Below the pieces are notes generated by a model. That model was not told the origin of the DNA. It did no database searches and saw only the letters and a list, made by a program, of their open reading frames with translations. A program made the translations under genes and the position numbers. Shown one piece after another: positions 11,590 to 21,644 of a DNA stretch of 64,000 nt. Source of the stretch: Procambarus clarkii. Taxonomy: Eukaryota > Arthropoda > Malacostraca > Decapoda > Cambaridae. Where the stretch lies: positions 36,773,165-36,837,164 of the forward strand of contig NC_091160.1 in assembly GCF_040958095.1 (NCBI RefSeq), read 5' to 3'. The number at the start of each line of letters is the position of its first letter. The first letter of the stretch is position 1.

Positions 11590-11633
11590 GAGGTGGCATT
11601 AATAGGGTATTAATACCCTATTAATGCCACCTC
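11590..11633. repeat. 44-bp perfect palindrome
   Basis: GAGGTGGCATTAATAGGG plus TATT is followed directly by its exact reverse complement, centre between 11611 and 11612, no spacer. It lies between two (TA)n arrays. Confidence 0.97.
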
Positions 11634-11663
11634 TTGTTCTGTCTTGTGTTGATGAAATTAATA

Positions 11664-11764
<101 letters not shown>

Positions 11765-12100
11765 TCATCCCTTTGTATATATTTATAACCTCAATAAATG
11801 TATTTCAACTTTAATACACCTACCACCAGTAGCATACTGGCAGTCGACAGAGATACGTCAACCATACAGTAAGGACAAAAAAAAACCATACAACACAAAT
11901 CGACCATACAAAACACTCACCATACGCTAAGACAAAAGAAAATCCTGTATATATAAAAAAACAGCTGTACGTTTATGAGTTGTCTGGGAGTGAGTGAACC
12001 CATGAACACAGGACGAGAAATGTGTGGGGAAGAGAAAGTGGAAAACCCCCCGATATAGGAAGAATGGGGAGGAAATGGAAGGAAGAGACAGACAGACAGA

Positions 12101-12262
12101 CCAACTTGTCCTCTTAAAAAAGAACGTCGCTTTTGGCCGTTTGCCGAAAATGGACCACAGTACGTCACTTTTGTGAGTCGATTTCATTTCAAATTACGTC
12201 CAAATTTGGCCATAGCGCGCATACGAGCCAAAGTGACGTTATTTTTAAGAGGACGGGTTGGA
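12101..12262. mobile_element. MITE with ~25-bp inverted ends (first family)
   Basis: Left end CCAACTTGTCCTCTTAAAAA and right end complement TTTTTAAGAGGACGGGTTGG pair as terminal inverted repeats. No coding capacity. Flanked on both sides by GACAGACAGAC. A second copy is at 27530-27635. Confidence 0.8.
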
Positions 12263-12394
12263 CAGACAGACAGACTCAGACATTATAGAACCCAAGTCAG
12301 TGGTGAGGAAGAGGGTAATATTCCCCAAGAACCTGCTGCCACCTGGAAAATTTACATCAGTCGCATTTTAAATGTTTATTTAAGGACCACCGTT

Positions 12395-12612
12395 GCGTGT
12401 AACTGCTGGCGCAGTGGTAACACACTCGCCCCGCGCCTCATCAGTTCTGGTCTGGATTCGAGTCCTGCCCAGGGAGGATTGACTAGGTACCAGTCCTTAA
12501 ATGTTCAATCAGCAGTAATTGGGTACCTCTCACTACAGCCACACACACCAAAGACCTGGGGATAATTAGTGCCTCTAGCGCCTGTCTCCGCCACGATGAG
12601 GACTGAGCGTTC
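12395..12612 (+). mobile_element. tRNA-derived SINE (third family)
   Basis: Head GCTGGCGCAGTGGTAACAC with B box GGATTCGAGTCC, then GGTACCAGTCCTTAAATG and a tail ending GATGAGGACTGAGCG. A relative at 27830-28200 is interrupted by a MITE. Confidence 0.75.
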
Positions 12613-12617
12613 ACCGG

Positions 12618-12685
12618 ATTGATTGATTGATGAAGATTAAGCCATCCAAAAGGTGGCACGGGCATGAATAGCCCGTAAGTGGTGG
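12618..12685 (+). repeat. Dispersed repeat
   Basis: GATTGATTGATGAAGATTAA then GGTGGCACGGGCATGAATAG; relatives at 17810-17875 and, inverted, 4368-4435. Confidence 0.85.
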
Positions 12686-12887
12686 CCCTTTTGAGCCATT
12701 ACCAGTATCAAGAGCTGATACTGGAGATCTGTGGAGGTGCGTATTGTGGATCAATACGGTCATGTATTGAGCTTAACATGATGGTCATCTCCCTCCTCGA
12801 CTCTCTCTCCTCTCTACCGCTCTTAATGACCTCTCTCTCTCTCTCTCTCAGTTCCCCTCTCCCAACCTTGCTCACTACCTTACTCAT

Positions 12888-12985
12888 GAACAAATCCACA
12901 AGGGCCGTGATGAGGGTTCGAACTTACTCCCGGGATGATCCCAGAGGCTGCCTTAGTCGACTAGGCAGCGTCGACCTTACTCCTC
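12888..12985 (-). mobile_element. tRNA-like SINE head
   Basis: Minus-strand copy of the element at 58722-59289 (complement of AACAAATCCACAAGGGCCGT and of GGTTCGAACTTAC). Confidence 0.75.
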
Positions 12986-12989
12986 CCCA

Positions 12990-13600
12990 ACCATCCTCCC
13001 CACTTTCTCTTGCTTCTTCTTTCTCCATTTATCTCCCTACCCTTATCCCTCCCTTCCCCCTCTCCATTATCCCTCCCTCCTCATCTCCCTTAACCTTCCC
13101 TCCATCTCTCCCACCTCCATCCAGCCAAGTAACATCTACCGTAATTAATAATTGAAGGGTCGAGCCTGCTTTTTGGACTAGAATAATTAGAAAACGGGGC
13201 GCGGCGCTGTCTTGCGAGGGGAAGCTCCTCTATAACGGCTACTTGACCTACATGTGTGTCTCACAAGGTGCTTGTGACGAGGATGTGTGTGTGTCACCAG
13301 TGTGGGTTTGTCTCTATTGGCTCTGTAAATAGTGCATGTGAAAAGGTCGTTATTACAGTTCATGTTATTATGTTCTATCATTCTTATTACTATGGTTTTC
13401 ACTTGTGTTTACCACTAGTACGAGTATTGCTTTTACTCGTAGCAACGGAGTGACCCAATGGTCTCTTGCGATTTCAGATATCCTCTCAGTGTCGGACGTT
13501 TCTTTTGTGTAAAAATTAAGACATCTTGGTTCAGCTTGGTAGTTTTTTTTTTAGACTTCTGTGTGAATTCATTAAGAAATTACACACAGAGATCACACTA
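12990..13600. other. Pyrimidine-rich then mixed DNA, no gene seen
   Basis: 12990-13130 is strongly C/T-rich (TCCCTCCCTCC-type runs). Nothing else recognised. Confidence 0.4.
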
Positions 13601-13605
13601 ACGTG

Positions 13606-13732
13606 ATGCATCAAATGAACAAATCCATAAGGGATTCGTAGTCGTAGCTCAGTCGATTAGGCCAGTGTTTCTGGGATGCTCCCGGACGCAGGTTCGAATC
13701 CTCGTCACGGCCCCTTGTGGATTTGTTCATTA
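13606..13732 (+). mobile_element. tRNA-like SINE
   Basis: GTAGCTCAGTCGATTAGG (A box region) and GGTTCGAATCC (B box), tail CCTTGTGGATTTGTTCATTA; inner sequence shared with the 58.7-59.3 kb composite. Confidence 0.78.
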
Positions 13733-13960
13733 AGAAATGTATTATATTCCCGGCGTCTTCCAAGAGTGAGTGTTAGTTTTAACTTTCCTTTTCCTTCTGA
13801 CAGGTGTTCTAGCGTGTTGTTCAGTTGAGAACTTGGTCCTGTTCTACTGCAACATTTTCACAGTGGACTCGCTATCCTATGTTACGATATGCACACATGT
13901 ATATACATGTGTGTGTGTACACATACTCGGTTTTGTTTGCATCCTTGTTGGGATGTATAG

Positions 13961-14122
13961 GCGGGCCCCTGTAGTACAGTGGTCTACGTTCTCAACTTAC
14001 AATCAAGGATCCTGTGTTCGATCGCCGGGCGGGGCAGAAATGATTTGGGCTCGTTTCCTTTCGCCTAATGTGTCTGGTCACCTAGCAGTACATAGGTATT
14101 CGGGAGTTAGTCAACTGGGGGA
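13961..14122 (+). mobile_element. tRNA-derived SINE
   Basis: CCCTGTAGTACAGTGGTC and GTTCGATCGCC tRNA-like boxes, then CACCTAGCAGTACATAGGTA; followed by a long G-rich run to 14255. Confidence 0.78.
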
Positions 14123-14339
14123 CTGAGGGGGGGGAGGGGGGTCGTGAAGGGGAAGGGGGGGGAAGGTAGTGTGGGAAAGGTGGAAGAGGGGTGTTTATGG
14201 GGTAGGGAAGAGGGGGGTTTATGGGGTAGGGAAGAGGGGGGGGGCGGGGGTGTCACCACTTTCTCTGGTTTTAGTCATCAATCCAGGACTTTCCCGCGTA
14301 AAATAACCATGTTATCAGGAACGTGAGATTTGTTAAATG

Positions 14340-14950
14340 TGCATTACTTTCCTGTTTTATGTGTATGATGTATGTATGTATGTATGCCAGGTTATATATA
14401 CAGTATGTATGTGTATTTCTATAAAAGATGTTGGGTGGGGGAGGGGGACCAGAAGCTTGCGGCTAGCCTAACCAACCTTTAAAGGGTGCGTAAAGGTACG
14501 TTCCCTCCCCCCCCCCTACCTGTCAGTAAGGCACAACAGGGAACTAGCCGACGCTCTTATTCAGGGAGCATGAAGTTAGTTCCGTAGGCGTTCAGTAGGA
14601 AGTGTCCCTTTGCTTTCCCGTCTTCAGCGTGGCTGTTAGGGAAGTGAGGCAAGAGTCTCTTGCCTCACTTGATTTCTCTTGAAATCCTCATCCTTGCTAG
14701 AGGATCTACAGCGGGTTAAAATGTTCGGGAAAGGAGTTAGCACTCTCCTTCAATCCTTCAGTGGGGAAATCATTCCAGTTGGGCAACAACAGGTGCAGTG
14801 AGATCCATTTTACCAGGAGGCTCGGTGATCACACACCCCCCCCCCCCCCACCGACGGCGTCTTGCTAGTGGGCAACTTAGGTTCGAATGTCATTGATGTG
14901 ATTCTCGAAGACTATACTACCTGAGGATGATAGGAGACAGAAGAGGTGTT
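14340..14950. other. Non-coding DNA, no gene seen
   Basis: No coding sequence. A (TATG)n run at 14366-14383 and poly-C runs at 14508 and 14836. Confidence 0.4.
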
Positions 14951-14959
14951 TGGGACTTA

Positions 14960-15090
14960 CCCTGTCACCACCACCTTGCTACCACCCTGCCATCACCACC
15001 CTGCCACTACCCTGCCACTACCCTGCCACCACCCTGCCACCACCACCTTGCTACCACCCTGCCACCACCATCTTGCCACCACCCTGGCTT
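14960..15090. repeat. CCACCACCCTG / CCACTACCCTG tandem repeat
   Basis: About ten irregular 11-17 bp units. Confidence 0.88.
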
Positions 15091-15179
15091 ACATAATTAC
15101 ATATTTAGCGAATAGAATGTCGGAGCATGAGACTCTAAGTCCGGCGTCAGAGGATAACCTGCCACAGTAATCTTACCTT

Positions 15180-15360
15180 AAGGTTATCTTGAGGTGCTTC
15201 CGGGGCTTAGCGTCCCCGCGGCCCTGTTGTTGGACGAGGCTGCTCGCAGCCTGTTGCCACAAGTTGAACGCATCAGTGGTAATACCTCACAATGTCTCAC
15301 GGCCGAGCGGACAGCGTCCGGGAGTCACAGTCCACAGACCCGGGTTATTATTACAAACTA
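15180..15360 (-). mobile_element. Degenerate SINE 3' block
   Basis: AGGTTATCTTGAGGTGCTTC and GGGGCTTAGCGTCCCCGCGG are the reverse complement of the common SINE 3' end. A plus-strand tRNA-like head piece (CGGCCGAGCGGACAGCG) follows in the other orientation. Confidence 0.6.
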
Positions 15361-15364
15361 ATCG

Positions 15365-16315
15365 GCAATTTCGTTAACCTGAGGCTTAAATTGAATGTTT
15401 TAAGAAATATCAGGATGTAACTCCTCCCCCCCAACACATGCGATTTCCATGCAGTCTTAAATAATAACCGGATGAAATCGGGGATGTAATATCCGTAGAG
15501 TATTGAAGCTATTCCTGCCGTTTACCCGCGCATGTTCATCCTTTGCTTTATATATAAATGGAAATGTTTATCGGTTCGAGGTCGGAGAGGAGCGAGTGGG
15601 TGAGAGATGGGGAGTGAGGGAAGAGGGGAACAGAAGAAGGGTGGAATAGGGGGTAGTGAGAAAGACAGACTACCCCCCCCTCCCCCCTCTCACGCACGCA
15701 CGCACGGTTATAATAACTCCGACACGTGGAGGTGGTCCAAGCTGTTCCACCTAGTTGAATGACTTTCACCCAAGTTCACCCAGGCAGGCATTCCCACTCG
15801 CCCCCACACGCACTCTCTCACACTAAAAAAACTCTTCACATTAGTGAAAACGAAATTGTATTATGGAGTATAGTTGTGTGATGTCCATATCTCAAGAAAC
15901 ACGTCGATGCTAAAATATCAAGAGGTATGAGGAGAAACTAGAGGCGTTAAACATGTCAAATATATAGCTGGGATACTCCCATCTAGTAGGCCTATATAAT
16001 ATTTGGCAGAAACAGGATATACATTTTGTTTAAGTCTATCATGTAATGTCTGCTGACGTTTTCTGTGGTGCGCTGGAGCGTATCCTCTGCCAATGGCTGG
16101 TCAGAATTTAGATTAGATTAGAATTTTTTATTCAGGTAAAGGTACATACCCTGAAGATGAGTTACAGACATAATGTTGTATTTAAAGATAGAGCTAGTAC
16201 ATACAATACCTACAGCCACTAGTACGCATAGCATGTCCGGCAAACTGGCAAATTTGCCAGTTGTGCTACAGCGTTGTCAAATGTGATAACTGCTGTAGTA
16301 TAGGACCCCCAATCA
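15365..16315. other. Mixed non-coding DNA, no gene seen
   Basis: A purine-rich block at 15590-15670; otherwise nothing recognised. Confidence 0.4.
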
Positions 16316-16317
16316 GG

Positions 16318-16574
16318 AGCCAGATTCACGAAGCAGTTACGCAAGTACTTACGAACGTGTAGATCTTTCCTCAATCTTTGACGGATTTGGTTACATTTAT
16401 TAAACAGTTTACAAGCATGAAAACTTGCCGATCAACTGTTGTTATTGTTATAAACAGCCTCCTGGTGCTTCGGAGCCCATTAACCGTTTAATAACTGTAA
16501 ACAAAGCCGCCAAAGATTGAGAAAAGATGTACAGGTTCGTAAGTGCTTGTGTAATTGCTTCGTGAATCTGGCCG
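16318..16574. mobile_element. Fold-back MITE (second family)
   Basis: Long inverted arms: AGCCAGATTCACGAAGCAGT at the left and complement of TGCTTCGTGAATCTGGCC at the right, with CTTACGAACGTGTA and CCTCAATCTTTGACGG also mirrored. Second copy at 27890-28147. Non-coding. Confidence 0.85.
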
Positions 16575-16686
16575 GGTATTAGTGGGGCGATAGTTTACCC
16601 GAGAGCCACTAACACTAGTGGCCTCGACGATGATAGGAAGCCGGAGGCTTGTCCTCCCCATTTGCCTTGATGATTAAGGCTAAGGC

Positions 16687-16763
16687 ACAATCGACTTGAG
16701 AATGGTCCAGGACGGACCGAAACGTCGTCGTCCCTTCACCTTCAAGTGTGTGGTCTGGTCAAC
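16687..16763 (+). repeat. Dispersed repeat
   Basis: CAGGACGGACCGAAACGTCG and TGTGTGGTCTGGTCAAC, shared with 39292-39367. Confidence 0.85.
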
Positions 16764-16802
16764 AAGGTTGTTTAGTGTGGGGGAAAGTCTCTAATGGTCC
16801 AT

Positions 16803-17047
16803 CTTCTTGAGGTTATCTTGAGATGATTTCGGGGCTTAGCGTCCCTGCGGCCCGGTCCTCGACCAGGCCTCCACCCCTAGGAAGCAGCCCGTGACAGCTG
16901 ACTAACACCCAGGTACCTATTTACTGCTAGGTAACAGTGGCATTCAGGGTGAAAGAAACTTTGCCCATTTGTTTCTGCCTCGTGCGGGAATCGAACCCGC
17001 GCCACAGAATTACGAGTACTGCGCGCTATCCACCAGGCTACGAGGCA
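16803..17047 (-). mobile_element. tRNA-derived SINE with a nearly intact tRNA head
   Basis: Minus-strand SINE; its head (17046-16977) can fold as a cloverleaf. The acceptor stem GCCTCGT pairs perfectly with ACGAGGC, the B box is GGGTTCGATTCCC, and the anticodon loop CTCGTAA reads CGT (Thr-like). Body and 3' end match 3798-4055. Confidence 0.85.
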
Positions 17048-17063
17048 GTAATGTAGTCTCATC

Positions 17064-17398
17064 GTGTACTCACCTAGTTGTGCTTGCAGGGGTTGAGCTC
17101 TGGCTCTTTGGTCCCGCCTCTTAACCGTCAATCAACAGGTGTACAGGTTCCTGAGCTTATTGGGCTCTATCACTTGAAACTGTGTATGGAGTCAACCTCC
17201 ACCACATCACTTCCTAATGCATTCCATTTGTCAACCACTCTGACACTAAAAAAGTTCTTTCTAATATCTCTGTGGCTCATTTGGGCGCTCAGTTTCCACC
17301 TGTGTCCCCTTGTGCGTGTGCCCCTTGTGTTAAATAGACTGTCTTTATCTACCCTGTTGATTCCCTTGAGGTGAATCGTGTGGGTGATTCCTTAGGCC
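17064..17398 (-). pseudogene. LINE 3' tail fragment
   Basis: Reverse complement of the LINE tail (GTACTCACCTAGTTGTGCTT, CAGGTTCCTGAGCTTATTGG), with worn polymerase C-terminal codons at the right. Confidence 0.82.
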
Positions 17399-17411
17399 TA
17401 TACTATTGTAA

Positions 17412-17667
17412 CTTGAGGTTATCTTGAGTTGATTTCGGTTTTTTTTTTTTTTAGTGTTCCCGCGGCCCGGTCCTTGACCAGGCCTCCACCCCCAGGAAGC
17501 AGCCCGTGACAGCTGACTAACTCCCAGGTACCTATTTACTGCTAGGTAACAGGGGCATAGGGTGAAAGAAACTCTGCCCATCGTTTCTCGCTGGCGCCCG
17601 GGATCGAACCCGGGACCACAGGATCACAAGTCCAGTGTGCTGTCCGCTCGGCCGACCAGCTCTCAAC
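17412..17667 (-). mobile_element. tRNA-derived SINE
   Basis: Minus-strand copy of the 3798-4055 family with a T-run inside the 3' block and head ending at complement of CTCGGCCGACCAGCTCTC. Confidence 0.88.
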
Positions 17668-17809
17668 TTGTTCCAGTTGAGTAAGTATCGTGGTTGACGG
17701 AGTGTCCATTACGGTCGTCTAACATTTCTACACTATCTATGGTGATGGTAATCTCTCGAGCATACCGACAGCCTATAGTCGCAGTCTGTGTTGATTGTCT
17801 GTTGGTCAG

Positions 17810-17875
17810 CCGATTGATTGATTGATGAAGATTAAGCCACCACAAGAGGTGGCACGGGCCTGAGTAGCCCCCCGT
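17810..17875 (+). repeat. Dispersed repeat
   Basis: GATTGATTGATGAAGATTAA and GGTGGCACGGGCCTGAGTAG; see 12618-12685. Confidence 0.85.
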
Positions 17876-17894
17876 GGGTGGGTAGATGTTTGAG

Positions 17895-18370
17895 TGAATG
17901 TGTGTGAGTGGGTGGAATGAGGGTGAGTGGGTGTGAGGGGTTAGGTCAGCCCTGGTGGTGTCTGTGATGAGGGTGAGTGGCTGTGAGGGGTTAGGTCAGC
18001 CCTGGTGGTGTCTGTGATGAGGGTGAGTGGCTGTGAGGGATTAGGTCAGCCCTGGTGGTGTCTGTGATGAGGGTGAGTGGGTGTGAGGGGTTAGGTCAGC
18101 CCTGGTGGTGTCTGTGATGAGGGTGAGTGGCTGTGAGGGGTTAGGTCAGCCCTGGTGGTGTCTGTGATGAGGGTGAGTGGCTGTGAGGGATTAGGTCAGC
18201 CCTGGTGGTGTCTGTGATGAGGGTGAGTGGCTGTGAGGGGTTAGGTCAGCCCTGGTGGTGTCTGTGATGAGGGCGGGTGGCTGTGAGGGGTTAGGTCAGC
18301 CCTGGTGGTGTCTGTGAGGGTTAGGTCAGCCCTGGTGGTGTCTGTGATGAGGGTGAGTGGCTGTCTGTAC
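17895..18370. repeat. 50-bp minisatellite
   Basis: About eight units with TTAGGTCAGCCCTGGTGGTG and TCTGTGATGAGGGTGAGTGG; one shortened unit near 18310. Confidence 0.96.
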
Positions 18371-18644
18371 CAGGCAGGCGTTTTTTTTTGGGGGGGGGGG
18401 GGGGTAGGGGGAAGTAAAGAGGAAGGAGAGGCATAGGTGAAGGAAAATTTAGAAGTGGGAAGTAGAGTGAGAGGTATGAGAGCAGGCGGGCTGTCCGCCG
18501 CGCTGACCGGCAGACACTGGTTGCACAGGCTTATCGTATCGTATCTTAGTGGCCTTCTTAGTGACTACTGTATTCACTATTCATTATCGTATCTTAGAAT
18601 GATTGGTACACAACGACGGCCTTACTTCATGCTCCATTGATACA

Positions 18645-18838
18645 CGGGGCCTGTGGCTGAGTAGATAGCGCTTGGCCCGGCGGCTTGGGGCGAGTAATTC
18701 TAGCGTCCGGGTTCGATCCCCGGCGATGGCGGAAAACAAATGGGCAGAGTTTCTTTCACCTTGATGTTCCCTGTTACCTAGCAGTAAATAGGTACCTGGG
18801 AGTTAGAGAGCTGTTACGGGCTGCTTCCTGGGGGGGGG
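18645..18838 (+). mobile_element. tRNA-derived SINE
   Basis: GGCCTGTGGCTGAGTAGATA and GGTTCGATCCC boxes, body TAGCAGTAAATAGGTACCTG, 3' end GGCTGCTTCCTG followed by 13 G. Confidence 0.85.
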
Positions 18839-18884
18839 GGGGTATTGATTGATTGTGAGAATTTGATTTACAAATAACAGAGTG

Positions 18885-19040
18885 ATGATTGACAGTTGAG
18901 AGGCGAGACCAAAGAGTCAGACCTCAACCCCTGCAAGCACAAATAGGTGAGTATACTCACACACACACACCTGTTGATTGACGGTTGAGAGGCGGGACCA
19001 AAGAGCCAGAGCTCAACCCCCGCAAGTACAACTAGGTGCG
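18885..19040 (+). mobile_element. Two tandem LINE tail fragments
   Basis: TTGAGAGGCGAGACCAAAG and TTGAGAGGCGGGACCAAAG, each ending in a GTG(A/C)GTA tail; a CACACA run separates them. Confidence 0.82.
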
Positions 19041-19104
19041 TACGCCCACCGCTCGCCTGTTGTAACTTACACTGTTCTCACAATCATGTATTTTATATTT
19101 TGCT

Positions 19105-19137
19105 CACATTGTCACTGAAGGCGAAAGTGACAATGTG
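19105..19137. repeat. 12-bp perfect stem hairpin
   Basis: CACATTGTCACT, 9-nt spacer, AGTGACAATGTG. Function unknown; no terminator or RNA context seen. Confidence 0.6.
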
Positions 19138-19424
19138 TAAAACTTTCCGATAAATTATTTTTATTCCGGACCCAAACTTTTTGCTCCGTGCTGGTCCATA
19201 ATGGTTTATGTTGACTGAGAATAATCTGCCACTCACGTTACTCATTTGTTTTGATAAAGGTTTGCTTTACTCAGGCAAGTTCCAATGTGTTGCCAAACAA
19301 ATTCTTAACATTTTACTTTAGTTCTAATCGTTATTATTAATATTATTATAATTTAATAATATTAAATAATTAATAATAATAAATAATAAATACAAATTAC
19401 AATAAAAATATATACTCGACACTT

Positions 19425-19860
19425 AGATCAGCTGATGGATGTCTTAGATCAGCTGATGGATGTCTTAGCTCAGCTGATGGATGTCTTAGATCAGCTGATG
19501 GATGTCTTAGATCAGCTGATGGATGTCTTAGATCAGCTGATGGATGTCTTAGATCAGCTGATGGATGTCTTAGATCAGCTGATGGATGTCTTAGCTCAGC
19601 TGATGGATGTCTTAGCTCAGCTGATGGATGTCTTAGATCAGCTGATGGATGTCTTAGCTCAGCTGATGGATGGCTTAGATCAGCTGATGGATGGCTTAGA
19701 TCAGCTGATGGATGGCTTAGATCAGCTGATGGATGTCTTAGATCAGCTGATGGATGGCTTAGATCAGCTGATGGATAGCTTAGATCAGCTGATGGATGGC
19801 TTAGATCAGCTGATGGATGGCTTAGATCAGCTGATGGATGGCTTAGATCAGCTGATAGCT
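19425..19860. repeat. 21-bp minisatellite, about 20 copies
   Basis: Unit GATCAGCTGATGGATGTCTT plus A; GGCTTA units take over in the right half. Contains the palindrome ATCAGCTGAT. The open frame (QLMDVLD repeats) follows from unit length 21. Confidence 0.97.
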
Positions 19861-19899
19861 GTGATCAGTATACTACTTGAATCATGTGGCGGATCTAAT

Positions 19900-20410
19900 C
19901 AGTTATATTGACCTAAGTCACCGAAATAGATATAGGCTACCTGATAGATGTTCATATTATACTGAAACACGGTATAATTTAGTGAAAATTTCTGCTTGGG
20001 GGGTTCCCGTTAGTGCTGAGGCCCCCCCTTAAGCGCTAGAGGCCCCCACCTTGAGTGCTAGAAAGCCCCCCTTGAGTGCAAAGGTGCCCCTTGAGCTGTT
20101 CAGCGCTCCGAGAATTTGCATTGTCACCTTTGGCTGAATGCGGGACTGCTTCCATGATCACTCGCGATCACAATTGACATATATTTCGTAATCTTTCACG
20201 TCTCACATTTGTACTTTTAATACAGAAAGTCTTAAAAAATATCCGAAAGAGCGAGAGCTCCAACAAAATGATTTTATGAACTATTTGTGAACGCTATTAA
20301 AACTTGTTTCAAAAAAGGTCATTTTGGAATTGCTTCCAGAAATGAAGTGGTTCCTTTAATGTCCTTGACTTGCAGGAATTTTGAAATATATTATAACGCG
20401 AAACTTTGTT
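19900..20410. other. Mixed non-coding DNA
   Basis: A short irregular CCCCCCTTGAGTGCTAG-type repeat at 20015-20095. No gene recognised. Confidence 0.45.
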
Positions 20411-20417
20411 ATGATTG

Positions 20418-20835
20418 ACGGAAAGCTGTAAGGAACTGTATCAGGAGGCTGTAAGGAACTGTATCAGGAGGCTGTAAGGAACTGTATCAGGAGGCTGTGA
20501 GGAACTGTATCAGGAGGCTGTGAGGAACTGTATCAGGAGGCTGTGAGGAACTGTGTCAGGAGGGTGTAAGGAACTGTCTCGGGAGGCTGTAAGGAACTGT
20601 ATCAGGAGGCTGTAAGGAACTGTATCAGGAGGCTGCGAGGAACTGTATCAGGAGGCTGTAAGGAACTGTATCAGGAGGCTGTAAGGAACTGTCTCAGGAG
20701 GCTGTAAGGAACTGTATCAGGAGGCTGTAAGGAACTGTCTCAGGAGGCTGTAAGGAACTGTCTCAGGAGGCTGTAAGGAACTGTCTCAGGAGGCTGTAAG
20801 GAACTGTATCAGGAGGCTGTAAGGAACTGTATCAG
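20418..20835. repeat. 23-bp minisatellite, about 18 copies
   Basis: Unit AGGCTGTAAGGAACTGTATC plus AGG; CTGTCTC variants cluster in the centre-right. Confidence 0.97.
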
Positions 20836-20954
20836 AGAATACAGCCGCCATATCATGAGGCTATACTCTCTCATCCTTCGTGGTGGCGGTGTATTGTTAT
20901 TGATGTATTATTGTATTGTTATTGATTGTTGTTCTTGTATTTTTAATAAGGTTT

Positions 20955-21450
20955 TTAGGGGTTACTGAGCCTATTGGGCTCTATTATATCTACACTTGAA
21001 ACTGTGTATGGAGTCAGCCTCCACCACATCACTGCCTAATGCATTCCATTCCGTTAACTACTCTGACACTGAAAAAGTTCTTTCTAATGTCTCTGTGGCT
21101 CATTTGGGTACTTAGTTTCCACCTGTGTCTCCCCCTTGTGCGAGTACCACCCGTGTTAAATAATCTCTATTTATCTACCCTGTCTATTACCCTGAGAATT
21201 TTGTGTGTGGTGATCATGTCTCCCCTAACTCTTCTGTCTTCCAGCAAAGTGAGTTGCAATTCACACAGCCATTCCTTGTAACTCATTCCTCTAGATTCTG
21301 GGACTAGTCTAGGGGAATACCTTTGAACTTTCTCCAGCTTCGTCTTGTGCTTGACAAGGTATGGACTCCATGCTGGGGCTGCATACTCCAGGATTGGTCT
21401 GACATACATGCTATACAAGATTCTAAATGATTCCTTACCCAAATTTTTAA
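20955..21450 (-). pseudogene. LINE polymerase C-terminal fragment
   Basis: The minus strand encodes MYVRPILEYAAPAWSPYLVK, ESRGMSYKEWLCELQLTLLE and RVRGDMITTHKILRVIDRVD. 5' truncated. It ends near TACTGAGCCTATTGGGCTC without the usual outer tail. Confidence 0.85.
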
Positions 21451-21644
21451 GCGTTTCTAAATTTCTTCAAAAGTTTCAAATTTTATAAAAGTTTGTCAAA
21501 ATTTCTAAGTGTTAACATTGTTGTATTAATTGTATTATTATTGATTCTTGTTACTGTTGTATTAGTTACTTTTGTTGCATTTTGGATTATTGTTGATTCT
21601 GTTGTATCACTATATTATTTACTTTATCTTCTTGTTCGTGGAGC

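Noticed and set aside
13606..13732. Possible functional tRNA gene
   Set aside because: A and B boxes are present, but the acceptor stem does not close, and the sequence continues into a repeated SINE tail also found at 12.9, 58.7 and 59.2 kb.
19435..19911. 158-codon ORF of QLMDVLD repeats
   Set aside because: The unit is 21 bp, so the frame stays open automatically; no upstream exon or conserved flank.
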